A DNA stretch of 64,000 nucleotides, from NCBI GenBank assembly GCA_937980205.1, contig CALJKW010000010.1:124001-188000 (forward strand), written 5' to 3'. The notes beneath the pieces are model-generated. The model ran no database searches, had not been told where the DNA came from, and was given only the letters and a program-made list of their open reading frames with translations. This document shows positions 23,709 through 31,229 of this stretch, in pieces. Positions within the stretch are counted from its first letter, which is position 1; each line of letters opens with the position of its first letter. The position numbers were made by a program, and so were the translations under genes. The DNA is from an uncultured Myxococcales bacterium. GTDB taxonomy: Bacteria; Myxococcota; Myxococcia; Myxococcales; Myxococcaceae.

Positions 23709-25616
23709 TCACGGAGGAGGAGCGGGAGGCGCCGCCGCCTTCTTCTTCGCCAAGAAGATCTCGCCCTTCTGGGCCACCACCTCGTACTGCCCGGAGTACA
23801 CCGCGTTGCGGCCGCGGTCGTTGCCGAGGTCTCCGGGGAGGGTCGAGTAGATGAGGTACTCGCAGTCGTAGAGCCCGTCGCGCAGCGACCACGTGTCGAG
23901 GTGCCACGTGACGTGCGCTTGGATGCGGTCCGCGGCGCAGAGGCGCGCCTGCTCGGGCACCGACTTCATGACCTCCTGCAGATCGACCTCGCGCTGCTTG
24001 TCGGCGGCCGACGGCGGCAGGAACGGCACCTCGGAGAACCCGCCGCGTACCGCCGGGTACGTCGAGTATGCGCCCCACTGAATGCAGGCGATGACTGTGG
24101 CGGCCATCAGCGCCCACGCGGCCGCCGCGCGCCGCGCGCGACCCTCCGTGGTATCGGCGAACGCCGCGAGGACGAACGCCGTCGCGGTGAACGAGTACGC
24201 GACCCAGTTGCTCACGTACTGGAAGCTGATCTGAATCGGAGGCAGGTACGCGGTCGCGATCAGCGTCAGAAGGAACCCGGGGATCATCAGCACCCAGTGC
24301 AGCGGGCGGCGCAGCGGCAGGAACACCAGCGGCGCGAAGACCTGGAAGACGTACCGGATCTTCTCCCACAGCACGAGCGTGCGCAGCGTGTAGCCCGGGT
24401 TCGAGATCATCGTCTTGATGACGGCGACGAAGCCGGTCTCTCCGGGCGGGTAGAGCAGCTTGAACGTCTCGGCGAAGTACTGGTTCGTCATCAGCACGAA
24501 CCGCAGCAACAGGAAGTACGCGGTCGCCAGCGCCGACGTCGCGACGCCGGTGCCCACGCGCCAGCCGGACAGGAACATGAACAGGCCCAGCGTCGCGAGG
24601 CCGATGGAGACGTCCTCGCGGCAGAGGATCGCGAAGACGAAGAACAGCCAGTAGGTCTTCCACCGCTTCCGGTCGACCATGGCGATGGCCCACATCACCC
24701 AGGTCGCTCCGAACGGCTGCATGTGCACGTCGTAGAGCTGGGCGCCGTGCAGCGGCGCGTAGAGCAGCCACGCGAGGCCGAGCGCGAAGGCGTACTGCAC
24801 CGGCAACCGGTTCTGCGCGAAGAGGAACACCGGGATGCACGCCGCCGCGAGCGCGACCGCCTGCATCACCAGCAGCGTCTCGGCGCGCGGGTGCAGCAGG
24901 TAGATCGGCAGCATGTAGAACGTCGCGAGATCGGCGTGGCCGTTGAGGCCGCCCCAGTTCGTGTCCCAGCCGAGCGAGGGCAGGCGCAGCGGCCGGCCGT
25001 GCATCACGCTCTGGAAGACCTGGTCGTACTGCCCGAGGTCGTAGCCGTAGGTCGCGAAGCGCTGGTGCGCGAAGACGGCCCACAGCGCCATGTAGATGGC
25101 GTGCCCGATGGCGAGCGCGAGGAGCGTGCCGAACACGAGCCGCGGCCTGCCGAAGAACGCGCGCGGCAGTGCGGTGATGCGCCTGCCCAGCCCGGGAGGC
25201 CGCTCGGCCCACGCGCCGACGCTCTCGCGCATCAGCCGCTCGAGCGCGAACGCGAACATCGCGAGGGTGATGGCCATGACCGCGTCCTCCGCCCAGGCGT
25301 GGCGGATGAGCAGCATCGCGACGGGCAGCGTCAGCAGCGGGCACAAGAGCCGCGCGAGCCACTCGGCGCCTTCGGGCACGCGGTCCGGCGTGCGGTGCAC
25401 GATGAGCAACGTGGCGAACGCGACGATCGCGAACGTGGCGGCCATCAGCACCAGCACCAGGTGCCGCTTCTCGGGCGCGACGAGGTTGTCGGTGAAGAAC
25501 GGCAGGCCGACGGGCATCAGCTCCGTGGCGATCGTGTGAACGGTGGCGGCGGCGATTAGGCCGAGCGCGAGCGCGGCGCGGACGGTCCTCACGAACACGG
25601 GCGTGCCCGCTAGCAC
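23709..25616 (-). CDS. DUF2079 family multi-pass membrane protein
   Basis: A 635-residue protein with a GTG start; in-frame GTGs a few codons later are possible. Roughly a dozen hydrophobic segments are present. The DUF2079 signature is visible: YGYDLGQYDQVFQSVMHG, HADLATFYMLPIYLLHP, then LYDVHMQPFG. The domain is related to GT-C glycosyltransferases of archaea and bacteria, but its reaction is unproven. Only 34 bp separate its start from the divergent discoidin gene at 25651, so both promoters lie in that gap or inside a neighbouring gene. Confidence 0.88.
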   Translation of the reverse strand: MLAGTPVFVRTVRAALALGLIAAATVHTIATELMPVGLPFFTDNLVAPEKRHLVLVLMAATFAIVAFATLLIVHRTPDRVPEGAEWLARLLCPLLTLPVAMLLIRHAWAEDAVMAITLAMFAFALERLMRESVGAWAERPPGLGRRITALPRAFFGRPRLVFGTLLALAIGHAIYMALWAVFAHQRFATYGYDLGQYDQVFQSVMHGRPLRLPSLGWDTNWGGLNGHADLATFYMLPIYLLHPRAETLLVMQAVALAAACIPVFLFAQNRLPVQYAFALGLAWLLYAPLHGAQLYDVHMQPFGATWVMWAIAMVDRKRWKTYWLFFVFAILCREDVSIGLATLGLFMFLSGWRVGTGVATSALATAYFLLLRFVLMTNQYFAETFKLLYPPGETGFVAVIKTMISNPGYTLRTLVLWEKIRYVFQVFAPLVFLPLRRPLHWVLMIPGFLLTLIATAYLPPIQISFQYVSNWVAYSFTATAFVLAAFADTTEGRARRAAAAWALMAATVIACIQWGAYSTYPAVRGGFSEVPFLPPSAADKQREVDLQEVMKSVPEQARLCAADRIQAHVTWHLDTWSLRDGLYDCEYLIYSTLPGDLGNDRGRNAVYSGQYEVVAQKGEIFLAKKKAAAPPAPPP

Positions 25617-25650
25617 AAAACCCCGCGTGATCGGCTATGAACCCGCGCCC

Positions 25651-26388
25651 ATGAACGGCGATGCCCGCTCGGCCCTGTGGAGTGCGCTGGTCGAGGTGGC
25701 CCCGCCGGGCACCGTCGCGACGTGGCAGGGGCTCGCGCGCGCGGTGCCTCCGGAGGCCGCGCCCGAGCCTGAGCTGGTCGAGGCGCTCTCTGTGTCTCCG
25801 CCCGAGGCGGCGCAGATTCCGCACGACCGGCTGGCGGCCGCGGCGGCGCGTGCGCAGCAGCACGCGGCGGCGACGCGCTCGACGCGGTTGCATCGGCTGC
25901 AGAAGGACCAGGGCGGTAAGATCTTCGGCATTGCGCTGGGGCTGTGGGTCGCCTCGGCCGCGGTGTTCGCCGGCGCACGGGCGTTCGAGCCCGTCGACCT
26001 CGCGAAGGGCAAGCCGTGGCGGCAGAGCTCGGTGTGGGCCGGGGTGAAGTGCGATCCCGAACATGGCGTCTGCGGGCCCTTACGCTCGCGCATCTTCTTT
26101 CACACGCTCGAGGACGACAGCCCGTGGGTGGAGATCGATCTCGGCCAGCCGACGACGTTCTCCAAGATGACGATCATCAACCGCAAGGACGAGGGCCTTC
26201 AGCACCGCGCCGTCCCGCTCACCATCGAGGTCAGCGACGACACGGTGAACTGGACCGTCATCGCGCGGCAGATCGAGGTCTTCGACACCTGGACGCCGAA
26301 GTTCGGGCCCGTGACGGCGCGCTACGTCCGCGCGCGGGCCGAGCGGAAGACCTGGCTACACCTCGAGGCGGTGAAGGTTCACCCCTGA
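25651..26388 (+). CDS. membrane-anchored discoidin (F5/8 type C)-like protein, full copy
   Basis: A 245-residue protein from an ATG at 25651. An acidic, Ala/Pro-rich cytoplasmic part (residues 1-90) precedes one membrane helix (GIALGLWVASAAVFAGA) and a complete discoidin-like domain. The domain runs from DLAKGKPWRQSS through WVEIDLGQPTTFSKMTI and VSDDTVNWTVIARQ to ARYVRARAERKTWLHLEAV. It is the full-length relative of the 21607-22077 protein. Discoidin domains usually bind glycans, so exposure beside glycan-building genes is suggestive. The 3' end overlaps the convergent lspA gene by 10 bp. Confidence 0.8.
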   Translation: MNGDARSALWSALVEVAPPGTVATWQGLARAVPPEAAPEPELVEALSVSPPEAAQIPHDRLAAAAARAQQHAAATRSTRLHRLQKDQGGKIFGIALGLWVASAAVFAGARAFEPVDLAKGKPWRQSSVWAGVKCDPEHGVCGPLRSRIFFHTLEDDSPWVEIDLGQPTTFSKMTIINRKDEGLQHRAVPLTIEVSDDTVNWTVIARQIEVFDTWTPKFGPVTARYVRARAERKTWLHLEAVKVHP

Positions 26389-26972
26389 GGCGGCAGCTTC
26401 TGCGGCGCGCCGCTCGACGCCGCCGCTGCAGCGGCCTGGTTCGCCGCCGCAGCCGCCGCGAGCTTCGCCTTCTTCTCCTGCTGCTGGCCGACGATGAGCA
26501 GGACCCCGATGCCGGCGAGGATCGCGAGGTCGGCGACGTTGAAGATGCCGGTGCGCAAGCTGCCGATGCCCATGTTCATGAAGTCGACGACCTTGCCTTC
26601 GAAGCGGGCGCGATCGACCCAGTTCGAGAAGCCGCCGCCGGCGATGAGCGCGTAGCCGGCGACCTGCCAGACGTCGAGCTTCCGGCTCGCCAGCGTGTAG
26701 ATCATGATGCCCGCGAGCAAGAGGCCGACGGCGACGGTGAGCACCCAGTACCGCGCCGAGTCCGACAGGCCCGCGCCGAGCGAGAGGAAGGCGCCCTCGT
26801 TGGTGGCCCACTGCAGCCGGAAGATGTCGCCGAGGTAGATGCGCGCCGGCTCGCCTTTGAGCGCGCTGGTCGCCATCACCTTCGTCGCCTGGTCGCAGCC
26901 GACGCTCGCGCCGAGGACGACGGCGAACACGAGCACGCGGGGCAGAAGCTTCATCATGCGGTCAGTTGCCAT
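26379..26972 (-). CDS. lspA: lipoprotein signal peptidase (signal peptidase II)
   Basis: A 197-residue aspartic membrane protease with four hydrophobic segments. Conserved blocks are DQATKVMA, NEGAFLSLG, GGGFSNWVDR, VVDFMNM with the first catalytic Asp, and FNVADLAI with the second. It cleaves prolipoproteins before the lipidated Cys, so the lipoproteins encoded in this window would be among its substrates. Usual length is about 160-170. The excess is a C-terminal tail rich in Ala and Gln (from EKKAKLAAAAAA onward), which overlaps the convergent discoidin gene by 10 bp. ATG codons a few residues downstream could be the true start. Confidence 0.95.
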   Translation of the reverse strand: MATDRMMKLLPRVLVFAVVLGASVGCDQATKVMATSALKGEPARIYLGDIFRLQWATNEGAFLSLGAGLSDSARYWVLTVAVGLLLAGIMIYTLASRKLDVWQVAGYALIAGGGFSNWVDRARFEGKVVDFMNMGIGSLRTGIFNVADLAILAGIGVLLIVGQQQEKKAKLAAAAAANQAAAAAASSGAPQKLPPQG

Positions 26973-27009
26973 GCTCCGTGGCGGGGTTCAAGTAACACCC
27001 GGGCGCACG

Positions 27010-27807
27010 TCACCATTTCCCGTTCAGTGACACCCCGCCGAGCCCGGGGGTTAGCCACGCAGTCACCTCGCCCACCTTCACCGGCCGATGGAAGATGGTG
27101 GGCACGCCGATGCCGAAGATCGTCCCCAGCGCGATGCCGGTGAGCACGTCCGTCAGGTAGTGCTTGTCGGCGACCATGCGCAGCACGGCGGTCGTGGCGG
27201 CGAGCGGGGCGCCGATGACGATCGCCAGCCACCACCTCTCGTACCCGCGCGCGCGCAGCACCGTCGCCGTCGCGGCCACCAGAGAGAACGTGTACGCGGT
27301 GTGGCCGGAGAAGAAGGACAGGTTGTTGTCCTCGGGCTCCGCCGTCATGTGCTTCTCCGAGGCGGGCAGCGCGGCGACCAGCGGGCGCTCTCGGCCGGCC
27401 AGGAACTTCACCGCCTGGTTCAGCGCCTGCGAGGCCACCATCGCCTGGAGGATGAAGAAGACGTCGAGGGCGGCCTGCCGCCACGTCGCGTCCTCGCGCA
27501 GGCTGAAGACGAGGCTCGTGCCGAGCATCAGCGCCGGAGTCAGCCCGATGCCGATGAAGTCGCTCGCCAGCGCGGCGTTCTTCTGGCGGTCCAACGGGGC
27601 GCCGATCGCCCGCGCGACGGCATCGTCGAAGCCGTTCCGCGCGCACCACTTGCAGTCGCGCGGCGCGAGCTCCTCCTTGAAGACGAACTCGCTCAGCATC
27701 CACCAGGCGCCGAGGCCCGCGGTGACGGGCAGCTCCCAGCGCAGATCGTGCTCGAGCTCGACGGGAGCCGCGGACAGCCACAGCGCCGCCGCGAGCCCGG
27801 TGATCAC
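27010..27807 (-). CDS. PAP2-family membrane phosphatase
   Basis: A 265-residue protein with a GTG start overlapping the DUF1801 stop (GTGA). The three phosphatase motifs are present in order: KFLAGRERP, SFFSGH and RMVADKHYLTDV, with the catalytic histidines in the last two. Several hydrophobic helices surround them. PAP2 enzymes remove phosphate from lipid phosphates such as phosphatidic acid or undecaprenyl pyrophosphate. Either would fit the neighbouring lipid-linked glycan genes, but the sequence does not decide between them. Confidence 0.9.
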   Translation of the reverse strand: MITGLAAALWLSAAPVELEHDLRWELPVTAGLGAWWMLSEFVFKEELAPRDCKWCARNGFDDAVARAIGAPLDRQKNAALASDFIGIGLTPALMLGTSLVFSLREDATWRQAALDVFFILQAMVASQALNQAVKFLAGRERPLVAALPASEKHMTAEPEDNNLSFFSGHTAYTFSLVAATATVLRARGYERWWLAIVIGAPLAATTAVLRMVADKHYLTDVLTGIALGTIFGIGVPTIFHRPVKVGEVTAWLTPGLGGVSLNGKW

Positions 27808-28169
27808 TTCTTCGTCTTCTTCTTCGCGGCGAGCTCGGCGGCGCGGAGCTGGGCGATGTGCGAGATGAGGTGCACCGGCAGCCGGTCCTCGTAGGAGAAG
27901 CGGATGGTGCCGCGGCCGCTCAAGTCGTGGCCCTCGAGCTCCTTCTCCATGCGCTTGCTGATCGGGTACAGCGAGAAGTGGTCCTTCCAGCCGGCGAAGT
28001 AGATGGCGATGCGCTTGTTCAGCCGGAACGCCGGAATTCCGTAGCTGATGACCTCCTCGGCGTCGGGCAGCGTCTGACGGATGACGGTGCGCACGCGCTT
28101 GAGCAGGCGGCGTGCCAGCGGAGGTTGGGCGGCAAGGTAGTCGTCGACGGTCTTCGCTTGGGTGGGCAT
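27804..28169 (-). CDS. DUF1801 family protein (YdhG-like)
   Basis: A 121-residue soluble protein. It begins with TVDDYLAAQPPLARRLLKRV and contains AEEVISYGIPAFRLNKR, the characteristic DUF1801 block, followed by FSLYPISK and GTIRFSYEDRLPVHLI. The tail is Lys-rich. Frataxin-like iron-binding roles have been proposed for relatives, without general support. It shares a 4-bp overlap with the PAP2 gene and is divergent from the addB-like gene, whose GTG is 48 bp away. Confidence 0.88.
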   Translation of the reverse strand: MPTQAKTVDDYLAAQPPLARRLLKRVRTVIRQTLPDAEEVISYGIPAFRLNKRIAIYFAGWKDHFSLYPISKRMEKELEGHDLSGRGTIRFSYEDRLPVHLISHIAQLRAAELAAKKKTKK

Positions 28170-28217
28170 CGGGCGCCTGTTTCTACGTCAGACCCCTGAG
28201 GTAAAGCAGCGCTGGCT

Positions 28218-31200
28218 GTGACTCCCCGAACGTTGCGAGTTTTTCCGGATGCGGCACGCGTGGAGCACGCGCTGCTCGAGGCGTCGCTGCGCAGCGCCTT
28301 CGTCGACGCCACCGGGTACTGGCCGTTCGGGCAGCTCGTGGCCGCGTGCGCGCCGCGGGGCCTCAAAGCCCTCTCCCGGCTCGCGGCCCGCTTCCTCGTC
28401 GCCGGCCTGGTGCGCGAGCAGCCGGAGGGCCCGTTCGGCCTCTGGGCGCGCGACATCGCCTTCGCGCGCGGAGCCGTCGAGCTCTTCGCCGAGCTCGAGG
28501 CGCAGCTTGCGACTCCCGATCAGCTCGAGCGGGCGGCGGCCGACGCGGGCTCGGCGCGCGCGGCGTGGCTCGCGAAACTGTGGCGCCGCTTCAAGCGCAA
28601 GAAGGCGGAGCTGGGCCTCGCCGACCCGGGAGATCAGCTGACCGCCGCGACCGCAGCGCTGCGCTCGGGCGTGCTGCCCGAGGCGCTGAAGCCCTTCGCT
28701 TCCATCGAGCTGCACGGCGTGCACGATCTGCCGCTGGCCCGCCTCGCCTTCGTGCACGCGCTCGACGCGGCGCTGCCGGCGGTGGCGCTGAAGTTGCCGC
28801 GCGCCGACAACCCGGCGATCGACGCGCTGGTGAACGAGGTGCACTCCGAGCTCGAGCGGCGGCATGAGACCTCGAAGGTGGATCTGAGCGGCGACGTGCC
28901 GGACGCGCCGTTCGCGCGGCTCGGGCTGTTCCTCGAGGGTGATGCTCCCGCGCGGCCGGCGCCCGGGCTCGAGGCGTTCAGCGCGGTGACTCCGCGGGAA
29001 GAGGCGCGGGAGATCGCCCGGCGCGTCCGCGCGCGCCTCGACGCCGGCGCGGCCCCCGAGGAGATCGCCGTCGTCTACCGCGAGCTCGGCGACGAGACCG
29101 AAGCGCTGCTCGAAGCGCTCGCCGAGCGTGGCGTGCCCGCGCGGGCGCGCCGCGGCGTTCCGCTGGTCGCGACTCCGGCCGGGCACCTGGCGCTCGGGCT
29201 GCCGATGCTCGCGGAAGACGGCTTCCCCGCAGACGCCGTCGCCCGGTACCTCTCGAGCCGCTACCTCGTGAAGCTGTGGGAGCCCGGCGCCGAGCCCGGC
29301 GTCTTCTTCGCCGCCGCCGGGATTCGCGACGACGTCGTCGGCGCGGACGCCGAGCGCGGCGCCTATGCCGTCCGGTTGTCCGCGCTCGCGACGCGCTTCG
29401 CCGAGGGCTGGCCGAAGGGCCCCGCCGACGAGGTGCGCGGCGTCGCGCGGCAGGTCGAGCGGCTGCTCGCAGCGCTCAAGCCGCTGAAGGCGGAGGACTC
29501 GCTCGCGGGCCACGCGCGCGCGTGGAGCGAGGCGCTGCGGCAGATTGGATTGTTGGAGGGACTGCGCACCGAGCTGACTCCCGCGGGCGATGAGGCTGCG
29601 CTCGCGCGCGACCAGGCCGCCGCCGACGCCGTGCAGGCGCTGCAGCGGCTGATCGCCGAGGCCGCACGCACGGCGAACCTCGCCGACGTCCGCCTCACGC
29701 GCCGCGAGTTCTCCCGCTGGCTCCACGACGCGGCGGCCGAGCTCAACCTGCTGGTCCGGGCTCCCCGCGCAGGAGTGGTCGCGCTGCTCGACGCCCGCGA
29801 GGTCGCCGGCCGCTCGTTCCGACACGTCTTCATCGCCGGCCTCGTCGACGGGCGCTTCCCTGAGCGCTCCAGCGGCGGGCTGCTCGCCGAGGACGAGAAG
29901 GGGGCGTTGAACGGCGCCGCCCGCGCACCGCTCTTCCGCATCAACGTCGGAGAGAGCGGCGACCGCCTCCCGTTCCGCCTCGCCGAGGACCGGCTGCTGT
30001 TCTACCTGTCGCTGTGCTCCGCCACCGAGACGGTCACGCTCTCGCATGCTCGCGGTGAAGCGCTCGGTCGCGCGTTCAGCCCGTCGCCGTTCCTGCACGA
30101 GGTGGCGCGCGCCGTCGAAGGCTTCGAGGTCCGCAGGCTGCCGCGGCCGCTCGTTCCTCCCGCGGCGGCGGTGTCGAACGAGGCGGAGCTCCGCTTGCGC
30201 GCGATGCTCGACGGGGCGCGGCCCTCGGAGCCCTGGGCGGACGAGGCTCTGGCGCTCGCGGCGATGGAGCACGAGCGGCTGCGCTTCTTCTCCGACGAGA
30301 CGCAGCAGCCCGGCGCCTTCACCGGCCTCGTCGCGCCGGAGCTCGTCGGCGGGCACTTCGTCTTCGACGCCGAGCGGCCGTTGAGCGCGGGCAAGCTCGG
30401 CGCGTTCGGCAACTGCGCGTTCGCCGGCTTCCTCTCCGACGTCGTCGGGCTCGAGCCGTCGGAAGGGCAGGGCGAAGACCTCGACAACCGCTCCAAGGGC
30501 ACGCTGATTCACTCGGTGCTCGAGAAGCTGCTGCCGGTGCTGCGCGAGGCGGTGCCTGCGGCGAACCTCGAGGACGTCGTCGGCCTCGCCGTCGACGAGG
30601 CGGCGAGCACGCACGAGCGCCGCTCGCCGACCGGGCACCCGCTGCTGTGGAAGCTCGCGCGGCAGAAGGTGGTGAAGGAGATCGCGACGCTCATCCGCAG
30701 CGGCCGCGTGCGCCCTGTCGACGGCGTGCTCCCGGAGAAGGCCGAGTGGAAGTTCACCGTCGAGCTCGGCGGCATCACCCTCGGCGGCAAGGTCGACCGC
30801 ATCGACGTCGGCGGCTCGAGCGCCGTCGTCATCGACTACAAGACCGGGAAGATCAAAGGGAACGTCGAGCGCGTCGAGAAGCTGCTCACCCAGGAGTGGC
30901 AGCTGCCGATCTACGCCCACGCCGTTAGAGAGGCAGGACTCGCACGGGAGGTGGATGCTGCATGGCTGTCTACGGTCGAGGGTTGGAAGCCGCTGTCGGT
31001 GATCGCGCAGGAGCGGGGCGTCACGGTGTCGGAGCTGCTCGCGACCGACGAGCTCACCCAGGCCCGGCTCGAGAAGGAGGGGAAGCCCAACCTCGGCAAC
31101 GCCGTGCGCGACCTGGTGGAGCGGCTTCGCGCCGGCCAGCTCGCCGCCCGCCCGCAGGACTGCGAGCACTGCGCCTACCGCGCCGTCTGCCGGATCTCCT

Positions 31201-31229
31201 CGCGGAAGCTGCACGAGGACTGGCGATGA
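28218..31229 (+). CDS. addB: AddB-like helicase-nuclease subunit (PD-(D/E)XK)
   Basis: A 1003-residue protein with a GTG start. The N-terminal two thirds resemble the inactivated UvrD-like region of AddB, with SGGLLAEDEKGALNG and EDRLLFYLSLCSATET. The C-terminal RecB-type nuclease has Asp860 in GKVDRID and Asp873/Lys875 in VIDYKTG. An FGNCAFAGFL cysteine ahead of the nuclease and CEHCAYRAVC near the end provide the four Cys that hold an iron-sulfur staple in AddB. It would process double-strand breaks together with the following AddA-like subunit. The downstream ATG overlaps its stop (ATGA at 31226), indicating translational coupling. Confidence 0.88.
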   Translation: MTPRTLRVFPDAARVEHALLEASLRSAFVDATGYWPFGQLVAACAPRGLKALSRLAARFLVAGLVREQPEGPFGLWARDIAFARGAVELFAELEAQLATPDQLERAAADAGSARAAWLAKLWRRFKRKKAELGLADPGDQLTAATAALRSGVLPEALKPFASIELHGVHDLPLARLAFVHALDAALPAVALKLPRADNPAIDALVNEVHSELERRHETSKVDLSGDVPDAPFARLGLFLEGDAPARPAPGLEAFSAVTPREEAREIARRVRARLDAGAAPEEIAVVYRELGDETEALLEALAERGVPARARRGVPLVATPAGHLALGLPMLAEDGFPADAVARYLSSRYLVKLWEPGAEPGVFFAAAGIRDDVVGADAERGAYAVRLSALATRFAEGWPKGPADEVRGVARQVERLLAALKPLKAEDSLAGHARAWSEALRQIGLLEGLRTELTPAGDEAALARDQAAADAVQALQRLIAEAARTANLADVRLTRREFSRWLHDAAAELNLLVRAPRAGVVALLDAREVAGRSFRHVFIAGLVDGRFPERSSGGLLAEDEKGALNGAARAPLFRINVGESGDRLPFRLAEDRLLFYLSLCSATETVTLSHARGEALGRAFSPSPFLHEVARAVEGFEVRRLPRPLVPPAAAVSNEAELRLRAMLDGARPSEPWADEALALAAMEHERLRFFSDETQQPGAFTGLVAPELVGGHFVFDAERPLSAGKLGAFGNCAFAGFLSDVVGLEPSEGQGEDLDNRSKGTLIHSVLEKLLPVLREAVPAANLEDVVGLAVDEAASTHERRSPTGHPLLWKLARQKVVKEIATLIRSGRVRPVDGVLPEKAEWKFTVELGGITLGGKVDRIDVGGSSAVVIDYKTGKIKGNVERVEKLLTQEWQLPIYAHAVREAGLAREVDAAWLSTVEGWKPLSVIAQERGVTVSELLATDELTQARLEKEGKPNLGNAVRDLVERLRAGQLAARPQDCEHCAYRAVCRISSRKLHEDWR

